Shown: one piece after another, positions 6,924 through 13,792 of the stretch
How positions within the stretch are numbered: position 1 is the stretch's first letter
Layout of the letters: the number at the start of each line of letters is the position of its first letter
Origin: Bacteroidales bacterium
GTDB taxonomy: Bacteria > Bacteroidota > Bacteroidia > Bacteroidales > P3
DNA: 55,616 bases
Direction: 5' to 3'
NCBI GenBank assembly: GCA_017449975.1
Contig: JAFSYK010000072.1
Coordinates: 1-55,616 of the forward strand
Notes under the pieces: generated by a model
Told to the model about the DNA's origin: nothing
Databases searched by the model: none
Seen by the model: the letters and a program-made list of their open reading frames with translations, nothing else
Position numbers and translations under genes: made by a program

Positions 6924-7439
6924 TTACCCAATCTTATCCCCACAATACTCCTTCCGTTTGCAACTCTTGCAATGGCGGCCTTGCCAGACGGAGTCGAGGT
7001 GGTCGGCGGCGGCATCGACGAGCGATGGCTCGTCGGTGAGTATGCCAGCTTCGAAGTTGCGGTTGCCTTCACCCTTCATGCCGATACCGGCACCGGTGAG
7101 ATTGGCGGAGCCGATGTAAGCAACGGCGCAGTCGAAAATCATCAGCTTGAAATGCACTCGCGGACATAGTCGCCGCTCAAGACGTGTCCACAACCCGGGA
7201 TATTGGTCGAAATCCTCACGGAAGTTCTCGCCAGGCTCTTTGGCATGCAGCAGTCGAACCTCGACGCCGCGTTTCAACAGCCGGTCGAGGACGGCGAGGA
7301 ACGGCTCCACTTTGCCAGCCGCTTTCCCGACATATAAATCTTTCAGGTCGGCGGTGCCAATCCACAGGTCGTGCTTCACCTGCGAACAGCGGGCCAACAC
7401 TTCAGTATAATGTTCTTTATCTGCGATATACTTTACCAT
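6924..7439 (-). CDS. Phospholipase D-like nuclease/phosphodiesterase
   Basis: A 171-residue protein with one HKD motif: H96-F-K98 followed by D103 (VHFKLMIFD), then IGSANLTGAG and an acidic residue (FEAG, Glu130). Single-HKD proteins of this size, such as Nuc and BfiI-type catalytic domains, work as homodimers on phosphodiester bonds. It ends with a small cysteine cluster, C157-x-x-C160-x5-C166 (HCKSCKRKEYC), that could bind metal. It heads the four-gene minus-strand run. Its leader is one of the two copies of the 139-bp repeat (7481-7619). Unlike the genes behind it, it is GC-rich and core-like in codon use, so the operon is compositionally mosaic. Confidence 0.8.
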   Translation of the reverse strand: MVKYIADKEHYTEVLARCSQVKHDLWIGTADLKDLYVGKAAGKVEPFLAVLDRLLKRGVEVRLLHAKEPGENFREDFDQYPGLWTRLERRLCPRVHFKLMIFDCAVAYIGSANLTGAGIGMKGEGNRNFEAGILTDEPSLVDAAADHLDSVWQGRHCKSCKRKEYCGDKIG

Positions 7440-7480
7440 ATAACGACTGCAAGATACGAATAATTAGAGAATCTTCATTA

Positions 7481-7619
7481 TTTTTTGACCACGGATTTCA
7501 CTAATCCACACGGATTATCCGTTTTATTCGTGCAATCCGTGTTCTATTTACAGATTTTTCGTGGTTGCTTAATTGTTTTTGGCTGCGAAGATACAAAACA
7601 TGTGTGCCACATCGTGGCA
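7481..7619 (-). repeat. 139-bp direct repeat, copy 1 (leader of the PLD operon)
   Basis: Matches 8393-8531 at a constant offset of 912 bp with about six or seven differences. In minus-strand reading it contains hairpin module c (GTGCCAC / GTGGCAC, 7604-7620), then TTTTGTATCTTCGC (a near TAnnTTTGC box), then reiterated CGTG/CACG words, and ends about 40 bp before the PLD start codon. Confidence 0.9.
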
Positions 7620-7620
7620 C
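7604..7620 (-). terminator. Hairpin module c, end of the 227-aa gene unit
   Basis: A perfect 7-bp stem GTGCCAC / GTGGCAC with an ATC loop, continued by CTCCCG as in modules a and b. It lies 65 bp beyond the stop of the 227-aa gene and is followed by a short T-run on the minus strand. Confidence 0.6.
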
Positions 7621-7685
7621 TCCCGTCTTAAAAGTTAATATTCCTTATTCTGCTATTCTCTTTATCGCATCTTGCACATTTTCTC

Positions 7686-8369
7686 TCATACGCTGTGGGT
7701 ACGACAGGTGTCAACGGTATGGCTGATGCGGTAGGATTTAAGGCGGAGGAGGTCGGGGACGGAGTAGTTCTTGTGGGTGCAGAGGTCGTGGACGGCGAAG
7801 CAAACGATGAAGCCTTTGAATTGTGGTATATCCAGACACTCTTCAGCCCAGGTTGTTCCGTCATCAAGATTGTCGGCCTCTGGCTTTTCTCCTATATATG
7901 TTGAACAGAAGCGTATCTCCAGGTCTTCGGTCCAGGCAATGGCTTCGGTCATTTTACTGAAGTCCGACCCATAGTCGGCATCGTCGTCGAACAGAAGTAT
8001 TTCTCCGCCTTCATCAACATCCAGTTTGCTCTCCACTTGAACTACACAGCTGGGGGCTATGGTCTCGATGAAATTGGCACTGAGGAAATCCATCAGGTTG
8101 CGATGTGTGGCGAACATATCCCGGGTGAGTTCCAATAGCTGGTCATTCACTTTGCGGAAGCGTGCCACCTCTTGCTCTGTGATGTGCAGTCTGAACATCC
8201 CGTTCATTATATAATGGCGATTATGGAGCAGTTCTTTTACCTGTCCGTAGAGGCATTTATCACTTGTCCAGCCATCTAAGTTCATGATATGTATTATCTT
8301 TTCCTCGACAAACTGTAGCTTGGCTTTCAGTTTAATCCATTCATGATTTGATATCAATTCGTGTTTCAT
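7686..8369 (-). CDS. Hypothetical protein, 227 aa, in a repeat-bounded unit
   Basis: The frame stays open upstream to 8423, but that extension runs into the 139-bp repeat, so ATG 8369 (MKHELISNHEWIKLK) is preferred. The protein is soluble. The first 110 residues are helical (LKAKLQFVEEKII, then VNDQLLELTRDMF). The second half has an acidic strand-rich region (EGGEILLFDDDADYGSDF) and a C-terminal block (FKGFIVCFAVHDLCTHKNYS) that I associate with uncharacterised Bacteroidetes proteins. The unit between the two 139-bp repeats consists of this gene alone, so it could move or be lost as a 912-bp cassette. No function is assigned. Confidence 0.65.
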   Translation of the reverse strand: MKHELISNHEWIKLKAKLQFVEEKIIHIMNLDGWTSDKCLYGQVKELLHNRHYIMNGMFRLHITEQEVARFRKVNDQLLELTRDMFATHRNLMDFLSANFIETIAPSCVVQVESKLDVDEGGEILLFDDDADYGSDFSKMTEAIAWTEDLEIRFCSTYIGEKPEADNLDDGTTWAEECLDIPQFKGFIVCFAVHDLCTHKNYSVPDLLRLKSYRISHTVDTCRTHSV

Positions 8370-8392
8370 AATGTTAATAAGAACTTCCAATA

Positions 8393-8531
8393 TTTTTTGA
8401 CCACGGATTTCACTAATCCACAAGGATTATCCGTTTTATCCGTGCAATCCATGTTCTATTTGCAGATTTTTCGTGGTTGCTTAATTGTTTTCGGCTGCGA
8501 AGATACAAAACATGTGTGCCATATCGTGGCA
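8393..8531 (-). repeat. 139-bp direct repeat, copy 2 (leader of the 227-aa gene)
   Basis: Same organisation as copy 1: hairpin (GTGCCAT / GTGGCAT region near 8516-8532), TTTTGTATCTTCGC box, then reiterated CACG/CGTG words ending 23 bp before ATG 8369. Differences from copy 1 are scattered single bases, so the duplication is fairly recent or under selection. Confidence 0.9.
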
Positions 8532-8833
8532 TAGGCAAAAGGCTTTTTACAGCTGCTGCTTTTTGAGGGCAGTGAGGGACTTTCAAGGCAGCGGTTAGCA
8601 CCGCCACTGGCGGCACTCATATTCGTGGGTCTTTTCTTGCCGGTTTCGGCAAAAAAAAGGTATGTCTTCGTATGAAGACTTGTCGATAGTTATGGGGTAT
8701 GTTATCGGGGCATACCTTGTTTTTGGCAAGGCAATGATATGCGCGGCAAGAGGGTGGTGCCAGGTGATGGTACCACGGTTGAGGGCGGCGCGTCGATGGG
8801 GTTGGGACGCGCGGGGAGGGGGCGGGCGGTGTG
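8532..8833. other. Intergenic region with a chain of small hairpins
   Basis: No supported gene. 8601-8620 is an inverted copy (one mismatch) of 3091-3110. Successive stem-loops follow: TGCCG-GTTT-CGGCA, GTCTTC-GTAT-GAAGAC, GGTATG ... CATACC and CCTTG ... CAAGG (about 8639-8733). An 82-aa plus frame at 8662-8910 is low-complexity and overlaps the WYL gene, so it is rejected. Confidence 0.6.
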
Positions 8834-9745
8834 TTATTCGGATGCTTGGTATAGCAGGGCCATTTTTTGCGTTTCGGCTTGCAGCGCCTGGCGTAGGCTT
8901 CGGGGTTTGAGTACCTCGACGCCGCTGCCGAGCGAGAGTAGCCGCTGACGGAATTCGCTGCCGGGCCGCAGCCGCAGGGCGAAGATGGGGTAGCCGTCCT
9001 GGTGACCTATCTCGGTTTGGCTGTCGTGCAATTTGTTGGCACGCAGACTGCCGGCGATGGAGGGGGAGACTTTGAGCCAGATGTTTTTGGCGGGGATGTT
9101 TTCTTCGATCAGGGTGCCATAGACGCCGAGGAAGAGCCGCTGGATGTCGAAATTGGGGTCGCGCTGGAAGGTCTGTTCCTGCAGTTCGCAGTGGTGTATG
9201 CGGTCGAGCGGAAGGCAGCGGTAGGGTTTGCGGGTGTCGTTGCGGCCGACGAGGTGCCAGCGATGGTTGAAGCGTTTGAGGGCGTGCGGCATGAAGTCGT
9301 TGCAGGTGATGGGCTCGGTTGCGGTGTCGGGGTCGAGGGTGAAGCTGACTTTGCGTTGCTCGATTAAGGCCTCGATCAGGAGCGCCAGTGGTGAATGGGT
9401 GGGGTTTTGCGGTAGGTCGATGAGCTGTGTGACATGCTGGTTGTCGGTGACGATGCGGTTGACGGCGATGGCGTTGAGGAGCCAGTGGCGGAAGTAGTCG
9501 TTTTTGCCTTTGTTGGCGATGCGGTAGTGGAAGGAATGGCCGGATCCGTGGCTTTCGATTTTGATGTCGAAGAGTTCTTCGATTTCGTTACGGTGCCGAT
9601 GGAAGCTGCGAACGGAGAAGGCGCCGTTGCTGTACATGTCGTCGTCGGCATCCCATTGGAGGCCGATTTGTTCGAGGGTGAGGCCTTCGTCGCCGCTGCG
9701 CATGAGTGTGTCCACCAGCCAGATGTATTTCTTCAGAGGGGTCAT
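8834..9745 (-). CDS. WYL-domain transcriptional regulator 2 (WHL variant)
   Basis: A 303-residue paralogue of the regulator at 1831-2739, alignable end to end (MTPLKKYIWLVDTLMRSG; RSFHRHRNEIEELF; YFRHWLLNAI) with well over half of residues identical by eye. The open frame reaches 9835, but the paralogue shows that ATG 9745 is the start. At the diagnostic triplet it has W163-H164-L165 instead of W-Y-L, while the surrounding RWxLxGRxxxxKPYRC is kept. The Tyr-to-His change sits in the presumed ligand pocket, so ligand specificity may differ. It is the right-hand border gene of the accessory island, and its composition is core-like GC-rich. Confidence 0.87.
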   Translation of the reverse strand: MTPLKKYIWLVDTLMRSGDEGLTLEQIGLQWDADDDMYSNGAFSVRSFHRHRNEIEELFDIKIESHGSGHSFHYRIANKGKNDYFRHWLLNAIAVNRIVTDNQHVTQLIDLPQNPTHSPLALLIEALIEQRKVSFTLDPDTATEPITCNDFMPHALKRFNHRWHLVGRNDTRKPYRCLPLDRIHHCELQEQTFQRDPNFDIQRLFLGVYGTLIEENIPAKNIWLKVSPSIAGSLRANKLHDSQTEIGHQDGYPIFALRLRPGSEFRQRLLSLGSGVEVLKPRSLRQALQAETQKMALLYQASE

Positions 9746-10146
9746 GATTGTATGTCGGTTCCCGGTTATAGAGCATCGGTGCGTCGCTTTTGGTGAAAGA
9801 AGAAGGGGGCTGTCAGTGCGATGACATGTGCACATAAAAAAAGCGTGGCACTTTTATGTTTTCGTTGGCTTCCTGAGGTCTTCGACTACCTAATCTACCC
9901 AATTACAACATATAGTTCCACGCCAATTGGCGAGAACGCGTAACGCAATTCTGGGGCAGATTCGTGAAGTTGTCGAAGTTTCAGGAAGGCCAGATTGTTT
10001 TTTCGCTTTTTTCTATTCTGCGATGTGCATATGTGGTTATGCGCTATACTTCATTGGCACTTGTTTTTAGTTAATAATACGGTTGATTTTTGTACAAAGT
10101 TACAAATAAAAAATGAAAAAGAGGTGTAGGGGGGTGGAATTCATTG
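9746..10146. other. Intergenic region with a long inverted repeat
   Basis: No gene seen. It contains a roughly 20-bp inverted repeat (9866-9886 with 9972-9992; arms CTTCCTGA..CTTCGAC / GTCGAAG..TCAGGAAG) enclosing about 85 bp, and a perfect 12-bp palindrome CGCCAATTGGCG at 9921-9932 inside it. It could be a structured RNA, a decayed mobile element or a regulator site. Confidence 0.5.
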
Positions 10147-10155
10147 TATCTTTGC
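10147..10155 (+). promoter_or_regulatory. Promoter -7 box for the carbonic anhydrase gene
   Basis: TATCTTTGC, a perfect TAnnTTTGC match, 21 bp before ATG 10177. Its position rules out the upstream TTG at 10144 as start codon. Confidence 0.75.
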
Positions 10156-10176
10156 ACTGTAAAAATACTTTTAACT

Positions 10177-10680
10177 ATGGCTTTGATTAAAACCTATAAG
10201 GGACATACGCCCCGGTGGGGCAAGGATTGCTATTTCAGCGAGAATGCGACGATAGTGGGCGATGTGACGATGGGCGACCAGTGCTCGGTGTGGTTCAACG
10301 CGGTGGTGCGGGGCGATGTGGCGCCGATCACTATCGGCGACCGTACCAATGTGCAGGATGGCGCGTGTGTGCATGTGACTTTCGATACGGGCCCCACGCA
10401 TATAGGCAGCGATGTGACGATAGGTCACAATGTCACGGTGCATGCCTGCACGGTGCACGACGGCGCCCTCATCGGGATGGGGGCGACGCTGCTTGACGAC
10501 TGCGAGGTGGGGGAGGGTGCCATTGTGGCGGCCGGCGCCCGGGTGCTGCAGGGTACCAAGATACCGCCCCACGAGATATGGGGCGGTGTGCCGGCCAAGT
10601 ATATCAAACCCACCCGTCCCGGCCAGACCGACAACGCGGCGCACTATGTGGAGTATGCCAAAGAGTATATGAAAGGGTAG
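10177..10680 (+). CDS. Gamma-class carbonic anhydrase family protein
   Basis: A 167-residue left-handed beta-helix protein made of hexapeptide repeats (ATIVGDVTMG, VTIGHNVTVH, GALIGMGATL, AIVAAGARVL). The three zinc-ligand histidines of the gamma-CA fold are present at H66, H84 and H89 in the usual ACVHVT and GHNVTVHAC contexts. Members (YrdA, PaaY, Cam-like) form trimers with metal sites between subunits; many show weak or no CO2 hydration, so activity is unproven. The start is set by the promoter box just upstream. It is followed 94 bp later by gcvP on the same strand. Confidence 0.88.
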   Translation: MALIKTYKGHTPRWGKDCYFSENATIVGDVTMGDQCSVWFNAVVRGDVAPITIGDRTNVQDGACVHVTFDTGPTHIGSDVTIGHNVTVHACTVHDGALIGMGATLLDDCEVGEGAIVAAGARVLQGTKIPPHEIWGGVPAKYIKPTRPGQTDNAAHYVEYAKEYMKG

Positions 10681-10774
10681 GGTGAAAGATTTTTACCTGC
10701 ACTTTTCATTTTTTTTCGTACTTTTATACTTTCCAAGTTAAGTGGAATTATTGTAATATTTAATTGACTATTAT

Positions 10775-13624
10775 ATGATTAGCAAGAATTTTACCGCTCG
10801 GCACAATGGTGTTTCCGCTGCTGCCGACGAGAAGAAGATGCTGGAAACCATCGGCGTGGCGTCGATGGACGAATTGATTGACAAGGCAGTGCCTGCCGCC
10901 ATCCGTTTGAAGGAGCCGATGCCGCTGGGAGAAGGATTGAGTGAATACCAGTTCCTGAACCGCTGCCGCAGCCTGGCCCAGAAGAACAAGATGTACAAGA
11001 CCTATATCGGTATGGGCTACTATGGCACGGTGACGCCGGCCGTGATTCTGCGCAATGTGTTTGAGAATCCGGGCTGGTATACGAGCTATACGCCGTATCA
11101 GACCGAGATTAGCCAGGGCCGTTTGGAGGCTTTGATGAACTACCAGACCATGGTGGCCGAGATGACGGGTATGCCGCTGAGCAACGCTTCGTTGCTGGAC
11201 GAGGCGACGGCCGCCGGCGAGGCGATGATTATGTTCTACAACAGCCGCTCGCGCCAGGCCGTGAAGGATGGCGTGTGCAAGATGTTTGTGGACGAGGGTG
11301 TGCTGCCGCAGACTTTGGCCGTGATGCAGACCAACGCCGCTCCGCGCGGCATCGAGATTGTGACGGGCAAAGCGGCCCAGACGGAGCTCGACGCCAGCTA
11401 TTTTGCCGCTTTTGTGCAGTACCCGAACCAGTTTGGCGAGGCGCAGGATTGGACATCGTTTATCGCCAAGTGCCACGAGAAGGGTATCTTTGTGGGTATG
11501 GCCACCGACCTGATGGCGCTGGCGCTGATGAAGACCCCGGGCGAGATGGGTGCCGACTGTGCGGTGGGCAATGCCCAGCGTTTCGGTCTGCCGATGGGAT
11601 TCGGCGGCCCGCATGCCGGATTCTTCGCTTTCACCGAGACTTTCAAGCGTGCGTTCCCGGGCCGTATCATCGGCTGGAGCGTCGATGTGAAGGGCAATCC
11701 CGCCCTGCGTATGGCGTTGGGTATGCGAGAACAGCATATCAAGCGCGACAAGGCTACGTCGAATATTTGCACCGCCGCCGCCCTGGTGGCCAATATGAGC
11801 GGTTTCTATGCCGTGTGGCACGGTCCCGAAGGCATCCGCGAGATTGCGACGCGTATCTGCGCCCGCGCCCACCGTTTGGCCATGGAGCTGGAGCAGTATG
11901 GCTACAAGCAGCACAACCGCGTCTATTTCGACACGCTGGCGCTGCAGTGCCCCGTGCCGACCGCCAAGGTGCGCGAGGTGGCGCTGAAACATGAAATCAA
12001 TTTCCGCTATATCTGCGACGAGTGCATCGGCATCAGCATCGACGAGACGACCGAGAAGTGTGACCTCGACGCTATTGTGGCCTGCCTGGCCGAAGCCGCC
12101 GGCAAGAAGGCCGCCGCGCTGGAGTGCAAGGGCTGCTGTGGTAAGTTTGCCGACGAGGCTATCCCCGCCGAGCTGAAGCGCCAGAGCGCCTATCTGACCA
12201 AGAAGGTGTTCAACAGCTACCACGACGAGACCTCGATGATGCGCTATATCAAGCGTCTGGAGGAGAAAGACTTGTCGCTGAACCGCGCCATGATTCCGCT
12301 GGGCAGCTGCACGATGAAGCTGAACGCCGCCGCCGAGATGCTGCCGCTGAGCTGGAGCAAGTTTGGCGGTCTGCATCCCTTTGTGCCCGCCGATCAGGCC
12401 GAGGGCTATCTGGAGATGATCCACGACATTGAGAAGCAGTTGGCGGTGGTGACCGGTTTTGCCGGTTGCTCGCTGCAGCCTAACTCGGGTGCCTTTGGCG
12501 AGTACAGCGGTCTGACGGTTATCCGCAACTACCACATTGCCAACGGTCAGCCGCAGCGCAATGTGTGCCTGATTCCGGCTTCGGCCCACGGCACCAACCC
12601 CGCCAGCGCCGCCAAGGCCGGCATGACGGTGGTGGTGGTGAAGTGCAACGACAAGGGCGATGTGGACATCGACGACCTGCGTGCCAAAGCGACCGAATAC
12701 AAGGATACCCTCAGCTGCTTGATGATTACCTATCCCTCGACGCACGGTGCTTTCGAGGAGGGTATTCTGGAGATTATCGATATTATCCACAGCATGGGCG
12801 CCCTCGTCTATATGGACGGTGCGAACATGAACGCCCAGGTGGGCATCACGAGCCCCGGCCACATGGGTGCCGACGTGTGCCACCTGAACCTGCACAAGAC
12901 CTTCGCGATGCCTCACGGCGGCGGCGGTCCCGGTGTGGGTCCGATCTGCGTCAGCGAGAAGCTGGTCGACTTCCTGCCCACGCACCCCGTGGTGGAAGTG
13001 GGCGGCAGCAAGGGCAACACGATGGCGGCAGCCCCCTACGGCAGCGCGATGTTGCTGCCGATCACCTACGGCTATCTGCTGATGCTGGGTGGCGAGGGTC
13101 TGCGCGAGGCTACGACGCACGCCATCCTCAACGCCAACTACCTGCGCGCCCGTCTGCAGAAGTACTACAAGATTCTCTATACGAACCGCAACGGTATGTG
13201 CGGTCACGAGATGATTGTCGATTTCAACGAGTTCAGCCTGAAGATTGGCGTGGGCGACATTGCCCGCCGTCTCGACGACTATGGCTTTCACGCTCCGACG
13301 GTGGCTTTCCCGGTGCACAACACCTTGATGGTGGAGCCCACCGAGAGCGAGCCGCTGAGCGAGCTTGACCGTTTCTGCGACGCCATGATTGCCATCCGTC
13401 AGGAGATTGACGATGTGATGACCGGCAAGTATGAGGAGAAGAACAACCCCATCGCCAACGCACCGCACACGATGCAGGTGGTCTGCGCCGACGAGTGGAG
13501 CTATCCCTACAGCCGCCAGAAGGCCGCTTTCCCGCAGCCGCACTGCGAGAAGTACTGGCCGACCATCAGCAAGATTGACGACGCATACGGCGACCGCAAC
13601 CTGCAGGCCGTGTGGGCTGAATAA
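10775..13624 (+). CDS. gcvP: Glycine dehydrogenase (decarboxylating), P-protein
   Basis: A 949-residue single-chain P-protein of the glycine cleavage system. The N-terminal half has YIGMGYYGTVTPAVILRN, YTPYQTEISQGRLEALMNYQ and the LLDEATAAGEAM block. The C-terminal half has NRAMIPLGSCTMKLNAAAEM and the PLP site NLHKTFAMPHGGGGPG with Lys708. It decarboxylates glycine and passes the aminomethyl group to lipoyl-GcvH, encoded separately at 38584; gcvT is not in the window. Single-chain length (about 950) is normal. No glycine riboswitch is evident in the 94-bp upstream spacer. A strong terminator follows. The 973-codon open frame on the opposite strand is a codon-bias artefact. Confidence 0.97.
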   Translation: MISKNFTARHNGVSAAADEKKMLETIGVASMDELIDKAVPAAIRLKEPMPLGEGLSEYQFLNRCRSLAQKNKMYKTYIGMGYYGTVTPAVILRNVFENPGWYTSYTPYQTEISQGRLEALMNYQTMVAEMTGMPLSNASLLDEATAAGEAMIMFYNSRSRQAVKDGVCKMFVDEGVLPQTLAVMQTNAAPRGIEIVTGKAAQTELDASYFAAFVQYPNQFGEAQDWTSFIAKCHEKGIFVGMATDLMALALMKTPGEMGADCAVGNAQRFGLPMGFGGPHAGFFAFTETFKRAFPGRIIGWSVDVKGNPALRMALGMREQHIKRDKATSNICTAAALVANMSGFYAVWHGPEGIREIATRICARAHRLAMELEQYGYKQHNRVYFDTLALQCPVPTAKVREVALKHEINFRYICDECIGISIDETTEKCDLDAIVACLAEAAGKKAAALECKGCCGKFADEAIPAELKRQSAYLTKKVFNSYHDETSMMRYIKRLEEKDLSLNRAMIPLGSCTMKLNAAAEMLPLSWSKFGGLHPFVPADQAEGYLEMIHDIEKQLAVVTGFAGCSLQPNSGAFGEYSGLTVIRNYHIANGQPQRNVCLIPASAHGTNPASAAKAGMTVVVVKCNDKGDVDIDDLRAKATEYKDTLSCLMITYPSTHGAFEEGILEIIDIIHSMGALVYMDGANMNAQVGITSPGHMGADVCHLNLHKTFAMPHGGGGPGVGPICVSEKLVDFLPTHPVVEVGGSKGNTMAAAPYGSAMLLPITYGYLLMLGGEGLREATTHAILNANYLRARLQKYYKILYTNRNGMCGHEMIVDFNEFSLKIGVGDIARRLDDYGFHAPTVAFPVHNTLMVEPTESEPLSELDRFCDAMIAIRQEIDDVMTGKYEEKNNPIANAPHTMQVVCADEWSYPYSRQKAAFPQPHCEKYWPTISKIDDAYGDRNLQAVWAE

Positions 13625-13640
13625 TCGAATGATGAACCGC

Positions 13641-13668
13641 AAGGCACCCGCTCGACAGCGGGTGCCTT
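13641..13668 (+). terminator. Rho-independent terminator after gcvP
   Basis: 12-bp arms AAGGCACCCGCT / AGCGGGTGCCTT, loop CGAC, followed by TTTTTATT; 16 bp beyond the stop codon. Confidence 0.93.
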
Positions 13669-13753
13669 TTTTATTAACCAATTAAGTAATGGTTTAATAA
13701 TAAAGTGTAACAATGCTTTATTGCAAAAATAATAGAATATCAAACCAGAAACA

Positions 13754-13786
13754 CATTAAACGTTAAACCTTAAACCTTAAACGTTA
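13754..13786 (+). repeat. Short-word array A in the leader of the DUF4838 gene
   Basis: Four imperfect copies of TTAAACGTTAAACCT-like words directly before the start codon at 13793. One of many locus-specific arrays in this window. Confidence 0.75.
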
Positions 13787-13792
13787 CGAGAT

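Noticed and set aside
7481-8531. Integron cassette with attC sites
   Set aside because: No integrase and no clear GTTRRRY/RYYYAAC pair; the repeats carry promoter-like boxes instead.
8662-8910. 82-codon plus frame before WYL 2
   Set aside because: Overlaps the WYL coding region and a chain of hairpins; Gly/Arg/Ala-rich and without recognisable features.
10681-10774. Glycine riboswitch before gcvP
   Set aside because: The 94-bp spacer is AT-rich with no glycine-aptamer-like conserved core or tandem structure.
10760-13681. 973-codon open frame antisense to gcvP
   Set aside because: gcvP is unmistakable on the plus strand; the frame is His/Val/Leu-rich shadow sequence caused by GC-biased third codon positions.
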